DNA from: Pelobates cultripes
Lineage: Eukaryota > Chordata > Amphibia > Anura > Pelobatidae
Assembly (NCBI GenBank): GCA_933207985.1
Contig: OW240913.1
Coordinates: forward strand, 331,405,519-331,469,518
Reading direction: 5' to 3'
DNA: 64,000 bases
Below the pieces are notes generated by a model that saw only the letters and a list, made by a program, of their open reading frames with translations, was not told where the DNA came from and did no database searches. Below are positions 49,700-60,656 of the stretch, piece by piece (positions within the stretch are counted from its first letter, which is position 1; each line of letters opens with the position of its first letter). The translations under genes were made by a program, and so were the position numbers.

Positions 49700-51730
49700 G
49701 TTGTTTTGACACTTTCTACGTAGCCATTTCACCGCCAACCTCTGCTAAATATTGGAGTAAAATTGTGTTCTTTTTGGTTTTTGGCACACAAACTTATAAC
49801 AGAGAAATTCTCGTGTATATTTTGTAAAATTGGTGTGTGCTATTCCTGTACAAAGTTTTATTTTGTGTTCAGTTACATCTGCTGAGTAAAATGACACCCC
49901 ATTGTATGTCTTTTGCACTATTTCGTGAAGTTACAGTGCCATACAGGATACCTGTCCTTTTCAGTATTCACAGTAGAATTTTGAGAGATGGATTTAATGA
50001 GCCTTAGCTTCCATTTTGGGGTATTATAACAGTTTGGCTGTTCAAAAAACCCCCACAAAGGCCTACCATTTGTAAAAGTAGACACTCCAGGGTATCTTAT
50101 AAGGTGCATATTGTGCCTTAACATGCCCCCATTTTTTCACCAATATATGCCAAAGTATGTGGTAAAAAATAATTTTGTGCATTTTTTACATACGGATTGC
50201 ATTTTTGCTGGGCGTTTTGTATATTTCATATGTGCCACTAAGTTCAAACCCCCAAATTATGCTCAGCTAAGTCTTCTGAGTAAAATGACACCCCATATGA
50301 ATGTCTTTGGCACTATTTCGTGAAGCTACAGTGCCATATAGGAGACCTGTCCTTTACAGTATTCACAGTAGAATTTTGAGAGACGGATTTAATGAGCCTT
50401 AGCTTCCATTTGGGGTATTATAACAGTTTGACTGTTCAAAAACCCCCCACAAAGGCCTACCATTTGTAAAAGTAGACACTCCAGGGTATCTCATAAGGTG
50501 CATATTGTGCCTTAACATGCCCCCATTTTTTCACCAATATATGCCAAAGTATGTGGTAAAAAATAATTTTGTGCATTTTTTACATACGGATTGCATTTTT
50601 GCTGGGCGTTTTGTATATTTCATATGTGCCACTAAGTTCAAACCCCCCAAATTATGCTCAGCTAAGTCTTCTGAGTAAAATGACACCCCATATGAATGTC
50701 TTTGGCACTATTTCGTGAAGCTACAGTGCCATATAGGAGACCAAGCCATATCCGTTTTTACCAAACTTTGAATTTTGACGCTGGGCCTATGTGCAATTTC
50801 CAAGCATCTTCGCAGGTTTTAAATTCAAACTACCCCACAAAGGCCTACCATTTCTTAAAGTAGACACCCCAGGGTGTTTCAAAAGGTATAGTTTGAACCT
50901 TAGCGTGGGATCATTTTTCCGCTAGCTTGTACCAGATGTAGTGGTAATAAGCGTTTTTTCTGCCTTTTTGACATACAAAGTGAGTTTGCACAGTATATTT
51001 TGCAAACCTTATGTGTGCTACGACTGTATAATAGTTCATATGTTGCTCAGCTATGTCGGCTGAGTACAGCAATACCCCCGTATGTACCTTTGCCAGGTAT
51101 GTGTGGACATCGGAGGGGCACATTTGGGACACAGCCATTCCAGTTTTTTTCAAACTTTGAATTTTTATGCTGTGCCTATGTCCCATTTTAGAGTATTTTA
51201 CCAGGCTATATAATCCAAATTCCCCATAAAGCCATACCATTTCTTAAAGAAGACATCCCAGGGTATTTCAAAAGGCATATTTTGAACCTAGCGTGGGATC
51301 ATTTTTCCGCTAGCTTGTACCAAGTGTAGTGGTAATAAGCATTTTTTCTGCCTTTTTGACATACAAAGTGAGTTTGCGCAGCATATTTTGCAAACCTTAT
51401 GTGTGCTATGACTGTATAATACTTCATATGTTGCTCAGCTATGTCGGCTGAGTACAGCAATACCCCCGTATGTACCTTTGCCAGGTATATGTGGATGTTG
51501 AAGGGGCGCATTTGAGACGCAGCCATTCAGTTTTTTTCTAACTTTGAAGTTTTACGCTGTGTCCATGTTCCAATTTGGAGTAGTTTAGATGGTTGGTTAT
51601 TGAAACTTCCCCACAAACACATACTATTTATTAAAGAATACACCCTGGGGTAATTCAAAAGGCATATTTTGAACCTTGGCGTGGGATAATTTTTTCTCTA
51701 GTTTGTTCCAGGTGTAGTGGTAATGAGCGT
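49700..51730. repeat. ~390-bp tandem repeat array
   Basis: The marker GGCCTACCATTTGTAAAAGT recurs at 50061, 50455 and (as GGCCTACCATTTCTTAAAGT) 50843. Diverged forms occur at about 51231 and 51617, giving a period of 385-394 bp. Units at 50110-50340 and 50504-50735 are nearly identical, as are 51000-51100 and 51385-51485. This implies recent homogenisation. Confidence 0.9.
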
Positions 51731-52415
51731 TTTTAAAATGTATTTTTTTACTTTTTATAACTTTTTTACTTTTAAAAACTAGTTTTTAAACTTTTGTTTT
51801 GCTTATAAATTTTTTTTAAACTTTCCTAAACTTTCTTAAAACTTTTTTACAGATTTAACATTTTTCTAAGCTTTTTTTTTTACCGTTAACCCCTAACTAG
51901 CAGTACGCAGCACTAACAGTAAATTCCCCATTTTCCCATAACTCCCACCCACCCCAGCTAGCAAAATATATAGTTATAAAATATTTAAATTAATTAATTA
52001 AATAAATTGAACCCCTGAGGGGTTAAAAAAAATTAGATCACAGTATAATACTGTGATCTCTATTTGATCGCTGTAGGCAGTGATCGACTGGCAGGGAAGG
52101 GGTTAATTTTTATTTGGACTAGGTAAAGTGTGTTTTTTTTGTTTTTTTTACTTAAATGTTATTAAAACATTTTTTTAAGCTTAATTTTTAACTTTTTAAA
52201 GTTTCTTTTAAAACTTTTTTTAACGTTAACCCCTAGTTAGCCTAACGCCAAATCCCCCAATTCCCCACTAACTTCCACCCACCCCAGCTATCTAAATATA
52301 TAAGTAAAAAATAATTTAATTAATTAATTTAATTAATTTAACCCCTGAGGGTTAAAAAAAAAAAGAATTAACCCTCAGGGGTTAAAAAAAAAATCAGATC
52401 ATAGTAAAATGTAAT

Positions 52416-52457
52416 CCCTGCCAATTGATCACTGTAGTCAGTGATCAATTGGCAGGG
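52416..52457. repeat. Perfect hairpin, 19-bp arms
   Basis: CCCTGCCAATTGATCACTG (52416-52434) and its exact reverse complement (52439-52457) with a TAGT loop. A related AGATCACAGTAT palindrome is at 52035-52059. Confidence 0.9.
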
Positions 52458-52551
52458 AAGGGGTTAATTTTTTATTAAAATGGGTAAGGGGGGGGGGGAC
52501 TTTAAATAAACTTTATTTTTTTTTCCAGCAGGGGGCAGGATCAGCACTGAT

Positions 52552-52718
52552 CCGGCTCCCTGCACTTCACACAGAACCCGGAAGTGCAGGGAGCCGGTAG
52601 GTGAGTATACTGAGCACATGTGCTCGCTCCGACTTGTGGTCAGAGCGAGCACATGTGCTGGGCAGCTTGACCGGGTGCTCCCGGTATGCCTCCAATGCAG
52701 AGGCATACCGGGAGCACC
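52552..52718. repeat. Three consecutive perfect hairpins
   Basis: Stem 1: CCGGCTCCCTGCACTTC (52552-52568) with 52581-52597. Stem 2: AGCACATGTGCTCGCTC (52613-52629) with 52643-52659. Stem 3: GGTGCTCCCGGTATGCCTC (52674-52692) with 52700-52718 and a 7-nt loop. All arms are perfect and GC-rich within an AT-rich element end. Confidence 0.92.
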
Positions 52719-52879
52719 ATTAACCCCTCGATCGCCGCGATAACAACAATAATAATAATAGTTTTAAGGGGTTAAACTGTAATTACATGAGTAAAACTTT
52801 AGTTATTATCTTTATTACCCATCTTAAATAACAAAACAACAATTTACAGGCAGATATAGTTTCCTGTTCTTAATTTCCA

Positions 52880-54003
52880 TTTCCATTATTTTCCACCCAG
52901 AAATATCTCTCTTTCCCGGACCTCTCCCCTGCAGTCCTGCAACGTGTTACTGCTTGCCTTTCTTCCATCTCTGACTGGATGTCCTCCCGCTTTCTGAAAC
53001 TCAATCTCTTTAAGACTGAGCCCCTTGTCTTTCCTCCTCCTAATACTGATCCTCCTCTTTCGCTCTCCCTTTAAGTTAGTGGTATCCACATAAGTCCATC
53101 CTTGCAAGCGTGCTGTCTTGGTGTCATACTTCTGGCCTCACCTTTGAGCCTCACATCCAGTATGTTACCAAATCCTGTAGATTCCATCTTAAAAACACAG
53201 CCCACATCCGCCCCTTTCTTATGCAAGATGCTACCAAGGAGCTTGTCCATGCTCTAGTAATTTCCTGCATGGTTTATTGCTACCCTCTCCTAATTGGTCT
53301 TTCCAAGAGCCACATTGACCCTCTACAGTCTGTAGTGAATGCTGCCACCAGACTGATTTTCCTCTCTAGTCGGCCCTCTCACACCTCACCCCTCTGTCAG
53401 TCCTTACATTTTCTTCCTGTATTCTATATGAGTCAATTCAAAGTGCTAACCCATACATATAAAGCAATGAACAATTCTAGCCCCTCTTGTATCTCTTCAC
53501 AGATCCATAGGTATGCCCCTTTTTGGTCTCTCTGCTCTGCCTGTGACTTTCTCCTGTCCGCTGTCAACTCATGCTTGCAGGACTCGCGGGCAACTCACTT
53601 CCTATGGAATAGCCTGCCTACCGCCATCAGACTCTCCCCTAGTCTTCAATCGTTTAAGAAGTGCCTTAAAACGTATCTCTTTATGAAAGCTTATGGCCTC
53701 CCAGAGTAACCTCTACCTCCCATACCTGTCTCTTGCTCTCTCCTAAAAGGCAGCCCTTTACTCTCTCCTCCAGCTCTGCTACACTCCCACCTCATGTGAT
53801 TGCTATTTCCTGTCCTAATGTGTTTTATACCCCACCTCCTAGAGAATGTAAGCTCATCTGAGCAGGGTCCTCTTCAACCTATCGTTCCTGTAATTTCTTG
53901 TAATTGTCCTATTTATAGTTACATCAACCCTCTCATAGTATTGTAAAGCGCTACGGAATCTGTTGGCGCTATATAAATGGCAATAATAATAATAATAATA
54001 ATT
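52880..54003 (+). mobile_element. L2/CR1-like LINE, 5'-truncated
   Basis: Contains the RT C-terminal region (52900-53709), a 3' UTR with GTAAGCTCATCTGAGCAGGG, and the tail GCGCTACGGAATCTGTTGGC, GCTATATAAAT ending in an AATAAT microsatellite. Microsatellite tails and severe 5' truncation are typical of the L2/CR1 group. No target duplication was identified. Confidence 0.8.
53110..53709 (+). pseudogene. L2/CR1-like reverse transcriptase C-terminal region
   Basis: A 199-codon open frame begins shortly before GLTFEPHIQYVTKSCRFHLK and runs through NTAHIRPFLMQDATKELVHA, LVISCMVYCYPLLIGL, LQSVVNAATRLIF, SLHFLPVFYMSQFKVL, HTYKAMNNSSPSCI, THFLWNSLPTAIRLSPSLQS and FKKCLKTYLF. This is the thumb and C-terminal region shared by L2 and CR1-type LINE reverse transcriptases. 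The catalytic YADD palm lies upstream and is absent. Before 53110 the coding sequence continues in other frames with a stop (RVTACLSSISDWMSSRFLKL), so there is at least one frameshift. Some conserved residues differ (Y for N after SC.VYC), consistent with decay. Confidence 0.82.
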
Positions 54004-55138
54004 TAACCTTTACATGCTGATTACATGCCTTTTCAATACATTAAATTATTTTTTCTTTATTTTTATTTATCAGTCACAAACTAAATTTTTTTTCAAAGCG
54101 TTCAGATATTAGGTAGTTCCAGTTTGTTAAACGTTGTATGTTATGCTTTATTTAGCTGCCAGCATGTTTTCTCTATACATTTGGGAATGTTCAATGATCG
54201 TCTTTAAGAAGAATTGTAAGAGGAGAGGTCCCTGGATGCACTGATTGGGAGCAGATGTCTGAAAGCAAGCTCTGCTAATGGTCTTTTGGATTTTCGTTCC
54301 TCATCCTCTGTAAATGCCACATTTGTATCACTTAGCATTCAATGAACCACTCTCCGTTTCCTTTAGAACTTAATAGGGCGTTTTAAGGCAGGGAATGAGA
54401 AAACTTGCGGATTTATAGGATACCACAGCAAATTCCTAATCTGCCCTGATGCCATCATCCCTGACCACGTGACAAGCAAAGCAGATAAACCCCCAACTAA
54501 ACTGGAAAGGTTTTATACAGCTAGTCATCGATATTTAGCCGCTCAGCCTTCAGAACGATCAGACTTGGATATTCACGTTGTTTGGTAAGAAAAGATATAT
54601 ATGTAATTATTGCAGCCTGCGGGAAACTCCGCGTATTGCATAGTACGGGAGCTAAAGTAAGAATTCACCTCCTGAGGTCTAAGATCTATAGTACATATAA
54701 TCAGAAAATCAATACATATTGTAACATGTTGTGTCTACAGAATATACAATTATAGGGCAGATAGTAAACTATAGGGATTAGGTTCCAAAGACATAGCAGA
54801 CATTGCAGAGAGCAAAATGTATCAAAGTAACATCTCAATGAAGGTAAAATAATGTTTTTTTCATTCATTGTTTGCTATTGTTTGCTATTGTCAAAGCAGT
54901 TGCAACAGAAGGATTTTTAATACACAGCTCTGTGCATCTTTATGCTACAAAGCTTGTAGTTATAAGATGCTTGATGTTTTGTTAAATGGAGGTAAACTCG
55001 TAGATAAATAAAACATTTTTAACAAGAGAGTCAAGTCAAAAAATTGCAGTTTTAGGATAGATTTGTCCAAATTCACTATAGGCAGGGTGTTTGGAAAGTC
55101 ACTAGACTGCACAGGTAGGTTATAGCGTGAATATCGCC
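54004..55138. other. No gene recognised
   Basis: AT-rich stretch. The part around 54350-54600 reads as complex, non-repetitive sequence and could be conserved non-coding DNA, but I cannot test that here. Confidence 0.4.
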
Positions 55139-55622
55139 TTAAAGGAACACTATAGGGTCAGCAACACAAACATTTCTGACAATATAATGTTTAACCCACC
55201 ATTTAGGTGGCTTGCCCCCTCTTGCTCCCCTATAAAAGTTTAAAACTCACCTTATTTCCAGCGCCACGCCCCCTTTGTGAAATCATCAAAATGGCCCATT
55301 TTTAACCAATCCAATGCTTTACCATAGGGAAAGCATTGGATTAGCTAAAATCGGCTCGGGTGGTGGGGCCAAATGCCGTTTTGGCCAATCAGAACCTCCT
55401 CAAAGAGATGCACTGAATCAATGCATCTCTTTTTTTGCAGCACTGACTCAGGAAGCACCTCCAGTGGCCATTTAAGGAGTGGCCACTTGGAGGTGTCCCT
55501 AGAGGCAATGCAAACATGAAAAATGCAATGCAAACATGAAAAAGGCCTGAAGGGAACTATTATACACACCAGAACAACTACATTAAGCTGTAGTTGTTGT
55601 GGTGACAACATTGTCCCTTTAA
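55139..55622. mobile_element. TTAA MITE abutting a LINE fragment
   Basis: TTAAAGGAACACTATAGGGT at the left and GACAACATTGTCCCTTTAA at the right, TTAA at 55139-55142 and 55619-55622. The subfamily matches the fragment at 32020-32485. Internal stem: CCAATCCAATGCTTTACC with its complement at 55320-55345. LINE coding sequence begins at the right-hand TTAA. Confidence 0.85.
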
Positions 55623-56035
55623 AGACTTCTCTAGGGCTGCACCATTCCTATGGAACACCCTTTCCCTCTCTGTTAGACTCTCACCCAATCTCCACTCTTT
55701 CAAAAAATCTTTGAAAACTTACTTCTTTAGGAAAGCATATCAATAAAACTGTGAACAGCTTTCCCTCCCTGCACCCTGATTCCTCTCCTGCAACTGTCAT
55801 GAAAACAAAACAGTAAGCCCTCAATGAATACTATCCTAGCAATCTACTTTTCTACCCTACTCTTACTTGGATATTCACTATAACCCACTCCTTCTAGCAT
55901 GTAAGCTCATTGAGCAGGGCCTTCAACCCCTCTGTTTCTGTGCGTCAAACTTGTCTGGTTACAAATACGTGTCTGTACGTTCACCCATTGTACAGCTTTA
56001 CGGAACCTGTTGGCGCTTTATAAATAATAATATAG
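55620..56035 (+). pseudogene. L2/CR1-like LINE C-terminus and 3' end
   Basis: An open frame from 55622 encodes DFSRAAPFLWNTLSLSVRLS, PNLHSFKKSLKTYFFRKAYQ and then stops, matching the end of the LINE protein at 53600-53700 (FLWNSLPTAIRLSPSLQSFK). The 3' UTR has GTAAGCTCATTGAGCAGGGC and the tail TACGGAACCTGTTGGCGCTT TATAAATAATAATA. Its 5' side stops exactly at the TTAA MITE, so the upstream part is lost or was displaced by that insertion. Confidence 0.8.
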
Positions 56036-56399
56036 CCAACACATTGTTACAGCAGCAGAATGCTTACTAAGCTCTGGTTTATAAAAAACTTCTGAAACAT
56101 ATCTTGATTGGATGTTCACATTTATGAACATCCAATAACAGAGGACATATAAAACATGGCTGCTTTCCCATTGCCCATATCCATCACGGTTGTGAAGGAC
56201 AGAGATGAAATGTAGATTTTCCTAGTATGGGGGACCTGAGAAATGGTACCGTCCATTCTCACACCCCTGTGTTGTGGAATTTTGGTTAATTATGACTGGA
56301 GCTAAGCTGTTGTCTATTTTGTAACCGTTGCGAATGGTGTAGATGTTTAATATAGTGACGTGTAGATGTTTAATATGTCATGTTCACCTCGCCTTTCTA

Positions 56400-56957
56400 T
56401 ATTTATTTAAATACCCCCACCTGCTTCCTATAGGTGGTGGCTGGGGGGGGGGAGGGGGGCAGGGGATGGACAATAGGTTCCTCCAATAGGGCTTGGGGGA
56501 CACTAGATTACAAATATTAGAACCCCCATCCGTTGCCCATGGGTGGGGCTTAGTGGGTATTAGCTCCCCACATTTGATCTATTTATTTACTGGCCCCAAC
56601 AAGGGGGCATAGGGGATTGACAGTGATCTTTAAATTGAAGCCCCCACCTGATGCCCATGGGTGAGGGCTATAGGAGTATACCTTACTAGTAACTTGCCAT
56701 CTGTTTAATAGACATGCTCATTCTTGAGGCATGGCAGGTGGTGCATGTGGGACATATAAAAAGTCTATTTTACTAATGTGGGGGTGTAATTGACCCCATA
56801 GGCTTATTTCTTTAAACTTTTTTATGTGGTGGCTGAAGAGATGGCCAGTTCAGCCAATTTTAAATTTTTCAATCTAATTTAAGTCGAACCAAACCTCTCT
56901 GAATGCTCGGAAAACTTTGTTCGAAAGAACCAAAATTTTTCGCCCTGCACAAATCTA
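56400..56957. repeat. hAT-like MITE fragment with inverted ACCCATGGGT units
   Basis: Contains CCCCCATCCGTTGCCCATGG and CCCCCACCTGATGCCCATGG, related to blocks at 37310-37440. It ends with CGAAAGAACCAAAATTTTTC and GCACAAATCTA, a form of the TAGATTTGTGC terminus like that at 60140-60794. The left terminus was not found. A G-run (56441-56460) lies inside. Confidence 0.45.
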
Positions 56958-57230
56958 CCCATTAATGTTCCAAACCACCCCATATAAAGTCCAAAATGGC
57001 TCTCAAGTGCCATGCAGAAAAGGCCCACTGTAAATTTGGTGATATGTTTGAATAGTAATTTATGGGAAAACTGGCAAAATTGACTACATAGAAAACTATC
57101 ACTTTTTAGATCATTTAAAATAAATATTACCAAACATGGATTTTAATCATCACTTTTCAGTGCTTTTGGATACATATTCCCATTTTTCTATTCCAGAATT
57201 TAACTTGATTATTGAGTGGTGTAGGGAGAA

Positions 57231-57973
57231 CAGAGGCGTAAATAGAAACCACCAGGCCCCGGTGAGAAAATGTCCCTGTGCCCACCCCCATGTGTCTCAT
57301 TCCAGCCCCCAGCCCCTCCATGTGTCTAATTCTACCCCCAGCCCCACCACGTGTCTCTCTCCCCTAGCCCCCATGTGCCTCACTCCCTTAGCCCACCAGC
57401 CCCTCCGTGTGTATATCTCCATTAGCCCCGCAGAACCTCCATCTATTTTTCTCCCATATCCCACCAGCCCCTCCATGTGTCTCTCTCCCTTAGCCCCCCA
57501 GAACCTCCATGTGTCCTTCTCCCCTAGCTCCCAGCCCCTCCATGTGTCTCTCTACCCTATCCCCAAGCCCCTCCATGTGTCTCTGTCCCCTAGCCCCACC
57601 TCCATGTGTCTCTTTCTCCTAGCCCCCCATATATCTCTCTCCCCTAGCCCCCCTCCATGTGTCTCTCTCACCTAGCCCCCTCTATGTGTCTCTATCCCCT
57701 ATTGCCCATGTGTCTCTCTCCCTTAACCTCTCCTCCATATGTCTCTCTCCCCTAACCCCCTCTCCATGTGTCTCTCTCCCCTAGCCCCCCTCTGTGTGTT
57801 TCTCTCCACTAGCACTTCCTGTCAGTCATGGCGATCATCAGATCGTCAGGTGCACAGCCGCACCTGACCTGAAGCATTGCTGGCGGCTAGGGGTCAGCAT
57901 TGCGACGGGGCCCCCTGGAGTGATGGGCCCGATTGCAGCTGTGACCCCTGCGACCGAGGTATGTACGCCACTG
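57231..57973. mobile_element. hAT-like element carrying a CT-rich minisatellite
   Basis: Left end CAGAGGCGTAAATAGAAACC, right end GTACGCCACTG; flanks AGGGAGAA (57223-57230) and AGGTGGAA (57974-57981) match at 6 of 8. The right module (GATTGCAGCTGTGACCCCTG) matches 48318-48340. The interior (57280-57810) is a ~27-bp minisatellite, CCATGTGTCTCTCTCCCCTA followed by GCCCCC. The 179-codon plus frame is part of that repeat. Confidence 0.72.
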
Positions 57974-58081
57974 AGGTGGAACAAATTGCCACTATCCACC
58001 GTACAAGAAAAAGTTATCAAATTGTGAAAGACTCATTCATTTTCCCAGTGCTTGGAACTAAACAGGGACTCAAACTTTAAT

Positions 58082-58760
58082 GATAGTTATGGCAATAGCT
58101 TTGACAATGGCAGTGCCACAGGTGCTGACGGTTCTTTACTGCTTGACGGTGTCTCATAAATAATATCAACCACTATATAATATGGTACCTACCACACAGA
58201 GCTGGTCAAAAGGCAGGAAACATCTTAACCTCTGTCATGCAGGAGACATGAAAAGCTAGTATCTACTGGCTTATATACTGTTATGTTTAGTTTGAAATTA
58301 ACATAACAGCAAAAACATAAAAACAATGAAAGTTATATGTCTTACGGTAAGCGTTTGTGAAAATGTTATAACCAAGTGATAAATTGTCCCAAAAATTGAC
58401 AAGTTAAGATATGGGGAAAGATAAAATGTATTGAAAAAAGAGGAGGAGAAAATAGTGTAATACTGATTAAAATAAAACATGGCCGCATTTGTGCTAATTG
58501 ATTCATATTGCATGATCATTATATGAACAAAGATCACATAGTTTGCTCATTTCAATATTTATGTGAATATGTATCTTCTTGTAGCCATCTGTTATTGAGG
58601 GATTAGAATTCACATTTTCTCCAATGTGATTCATGAGCTTTATTACATTATTAACTCTTCAACCACCACCAGTAGAAAAAATAATTCATTTTAAAACACA
58701 AGATGCCTTGCTAGTACATAAAAATGTATAATAAAACAGTTCTGTATATATATATATATA
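58082..58760. other. No gene recognised
   Basis: AT-rich, ending in an AT microsatellite at 58746-58764 that borders the Tc1-like element. Confidence 0.45.
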
Positions 58761-59011
58761 TATACACAGTCATAGGAAAAATAAAGTACAGCCTCTTTAA
58801 ATTCTATGGTTTTATATATCAGGACATAATACTAATCTGTTCCAGAGCAAATTTAAAAATTAGGTAAATACAACCTCAGATGAACAACAACACATGACAT
58901 ATTACACCGTGTCATGATTTATTTAACAAAAATAAACCAAAATGAAGAAGCCACGTGTGAAAAACTAAGTACATCTTATGATTCAATAGCATGAAGAACT
59001 ACCATTAGAAG

Positions 59012-60011
59012 TCATAACTTGAAGTCGTGATTTTCTCTATGACTTTATCAGTCTCTCACATCGCTGTGAAGGAATTTTGACCCAGCCTTCATTACAACGT
59101 TTCTTCATTTCATTGAGGTTTGCTGCCATTTGTTTATGCACAGCTCTCCTAAGGACCCGCTACAGCATTTCAATCAGGTTGAGGTCTGGACTTTGACTGG
59201 GCCATTGCAACACCTTGATTCTTTTTTTTTTCCAGCCATTCTGTTGTAGATTTGCTGGTCTGCTTAAGATACTTTAGTCCTGTTGCATGACCCAATTTTG
59301 GCCAAGCTTTAGCTGTGGGACAGATGGCCTCACATTTGACTCTAGAATACTTTTGTATACAGTGGAGTTCATGGTCGACACAATGACTGCAAGGTTCACT
59401 GGATTGTGGCTGCAAAACAAGACAAAATCATAACCCCTCCACCACCATGCTTGACATTTGGTGTGAGGTGTTTGTGCTGATAAGTTTTTTGGGTTTTCAC
59501 CAAAGTGGTGCTGTGCATTATGGCCAAACATTTACACTTTAGTCTTGTCTGTCCAAAAGACATTGTTCCAGAAGCCTTGTGGTTTGTCCAAATGCAGAGA
59601 AGAGGAATTCTCCTGGCAACCCTTCCAAACAAACCATACTTGTTCAGTGACAGTTTTTATTCTAATTATACTATCGTGAACTTTAACATGTAACGTGCTA
59701 ACTGAGGTCTGTAGAATCTTTGGTTTTTGCATTTTCTCTGAGCATTGCAGGATCTGACCTTGGGCTGAATTTTCTGTGTCATCCACTCCTGGGAAGAGTG
59801 GCAACTGTATTAAATGTCTTCCACTTTTGAAAAATCTTTCTCACTGTAGAATTATGGACTTTAAATTGTTTGGAAATAGCCGTGTAACCCTTCCCAGTTG
59901 GTGGGCAGCAACAATTGCTGCTTTGGAAATGGCCGTATAAATCCTCCCAGTTTGGTGGGCAGCAACAATTGCTACTCTGAGATCATTGCTGATGTCTTTC
60001 CTCTTTGGCAT
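59012..60011 (-). pseudogene. Tc1-like transposase remnant
   Basis: Starts ATG at 60011 (MPKRKDISNDLR) and ends after RCERLIKSYRENHDFKL at 59012, about the 340-codon length usual for Tc1 transposases. A DNA-binding N-terminal part is followed by the DDE domain with LDKPQGFWNNVFWTDKTKV around the second catalytic aspartate, HLTPNVKHGGG, TIQ..LAVI, SNVRPSVPQLKLGQNWVMQQ and TSKSTTEWLEKKK. Several frameshifts split it, and the DLNPIE region reads out of frame. A ~53-bp segment encoding AIVAAHQ.GR is duplicated in tandem near the N-terminus (59871-59976). Inactive. Confidence 0.9.
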
Positions 60012-60338
60012 TGTGAACACACACCTGAATGCTCCAGATCAACAAACTGCTAAAGCTTTGCATTTTCAAGAGGTGGTCACACTTTCTGATGATCAGTTAA
60101 TCAAGGGAATTTAATTAGCAGCACCTGTCTCCTACTTAGTAGACATGTGCAATTAATTTCTGTCTGAATTTAAATTCAGACAAATTTCGGCAATTCAGAC
60201 ATTTGGATGCCTAATTTCCAAAGTGCCGAATTTCTGAAGTGCTGTACTGAGCCGAATTGCCGAATTTGGGAAAAGTGCTTTGGATTTCTGAAAAGTAGCA
60301 AAACAGGAGAGGGAGGGAAAATGGGAATGCCAGGAATC

Positions 60339-60398
60339 TAACCCTAACCCTACCCCCAACCCTAACCCTACCCCTAACCTACCCCCAACCCTAACCCT
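60339..60398. repeat. CCCTAA telomere-like tract 1
   Basis: CTAACCCTAACCCTACCCCC and variants (CCCCTAACCTACCCCCAACC), about 60 bp, interstitial and degenerate, inside the hAT MITE. Confidence 0.88.
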
Positions 60399-60593
60399 TG
60401 TAGGGAATTGCCAAAGTCCCGAATTCCCAAAGTGCCGAAATCCCGAATTGCTGAATTCCCAAACTGTCGAACTGCCGAAGTGCCGAATTTCAGAAGTGCT
60501 GTACCGAGCCGAATTGCCGAATTTGGGAAAAGTGCTTTGGATTTCTGAAAAGTGGCAAAACAGGAGAGGGAGGGAAAATGGAAATGCCAGGAA

Positions 60594-60656
60594 TCTAACC
60601 CTAACCCTATCCCTAACCCTAACATTACCCCTAACCTAACCCCAACCCTAACCCTT
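60594..60656. repeat. CCCTAA telomere-like tract 2
   Basis: CTAACCCTAACCCTATCCCT and variants, about 62 bp, at the equivalent place in the second ~257-bp unit of the same MITE. Confidence 0.88.

Larger units (their letters stand above)
49152..52775. mobile_element. 3.6-kb TTAACCCC element with tandem and fold-back interior
   Basis: Starts TTAACCCCTTAAGGACACAG and ends TTTTAAGGGGTTAA, so the outermost 12 bp (TTAACCCCTTAA) are inverted at the two ends. The interior holds about five ~390-bp tandem units (49700-51730) and a distal part full of perfect hairpins. No transposase is visible. TTAA ends would fit piggyBac or Kolobok-type mobilisation, but that is inference. A shorter relative starts at 34094. 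Confidence 0.65.

Noticed and set aside
57136..57675. 179-codon proline/serine-rich plus frame
   Set aside because: It is a translation of the CT-rich minisatellite in the hAT-like element.
60339..60656. A true chromosome end or fusion point
   Set aside because: The CCCTAA tracts are short, degenerate and enclosed by a MITE with an intact 8-bp target duplication.
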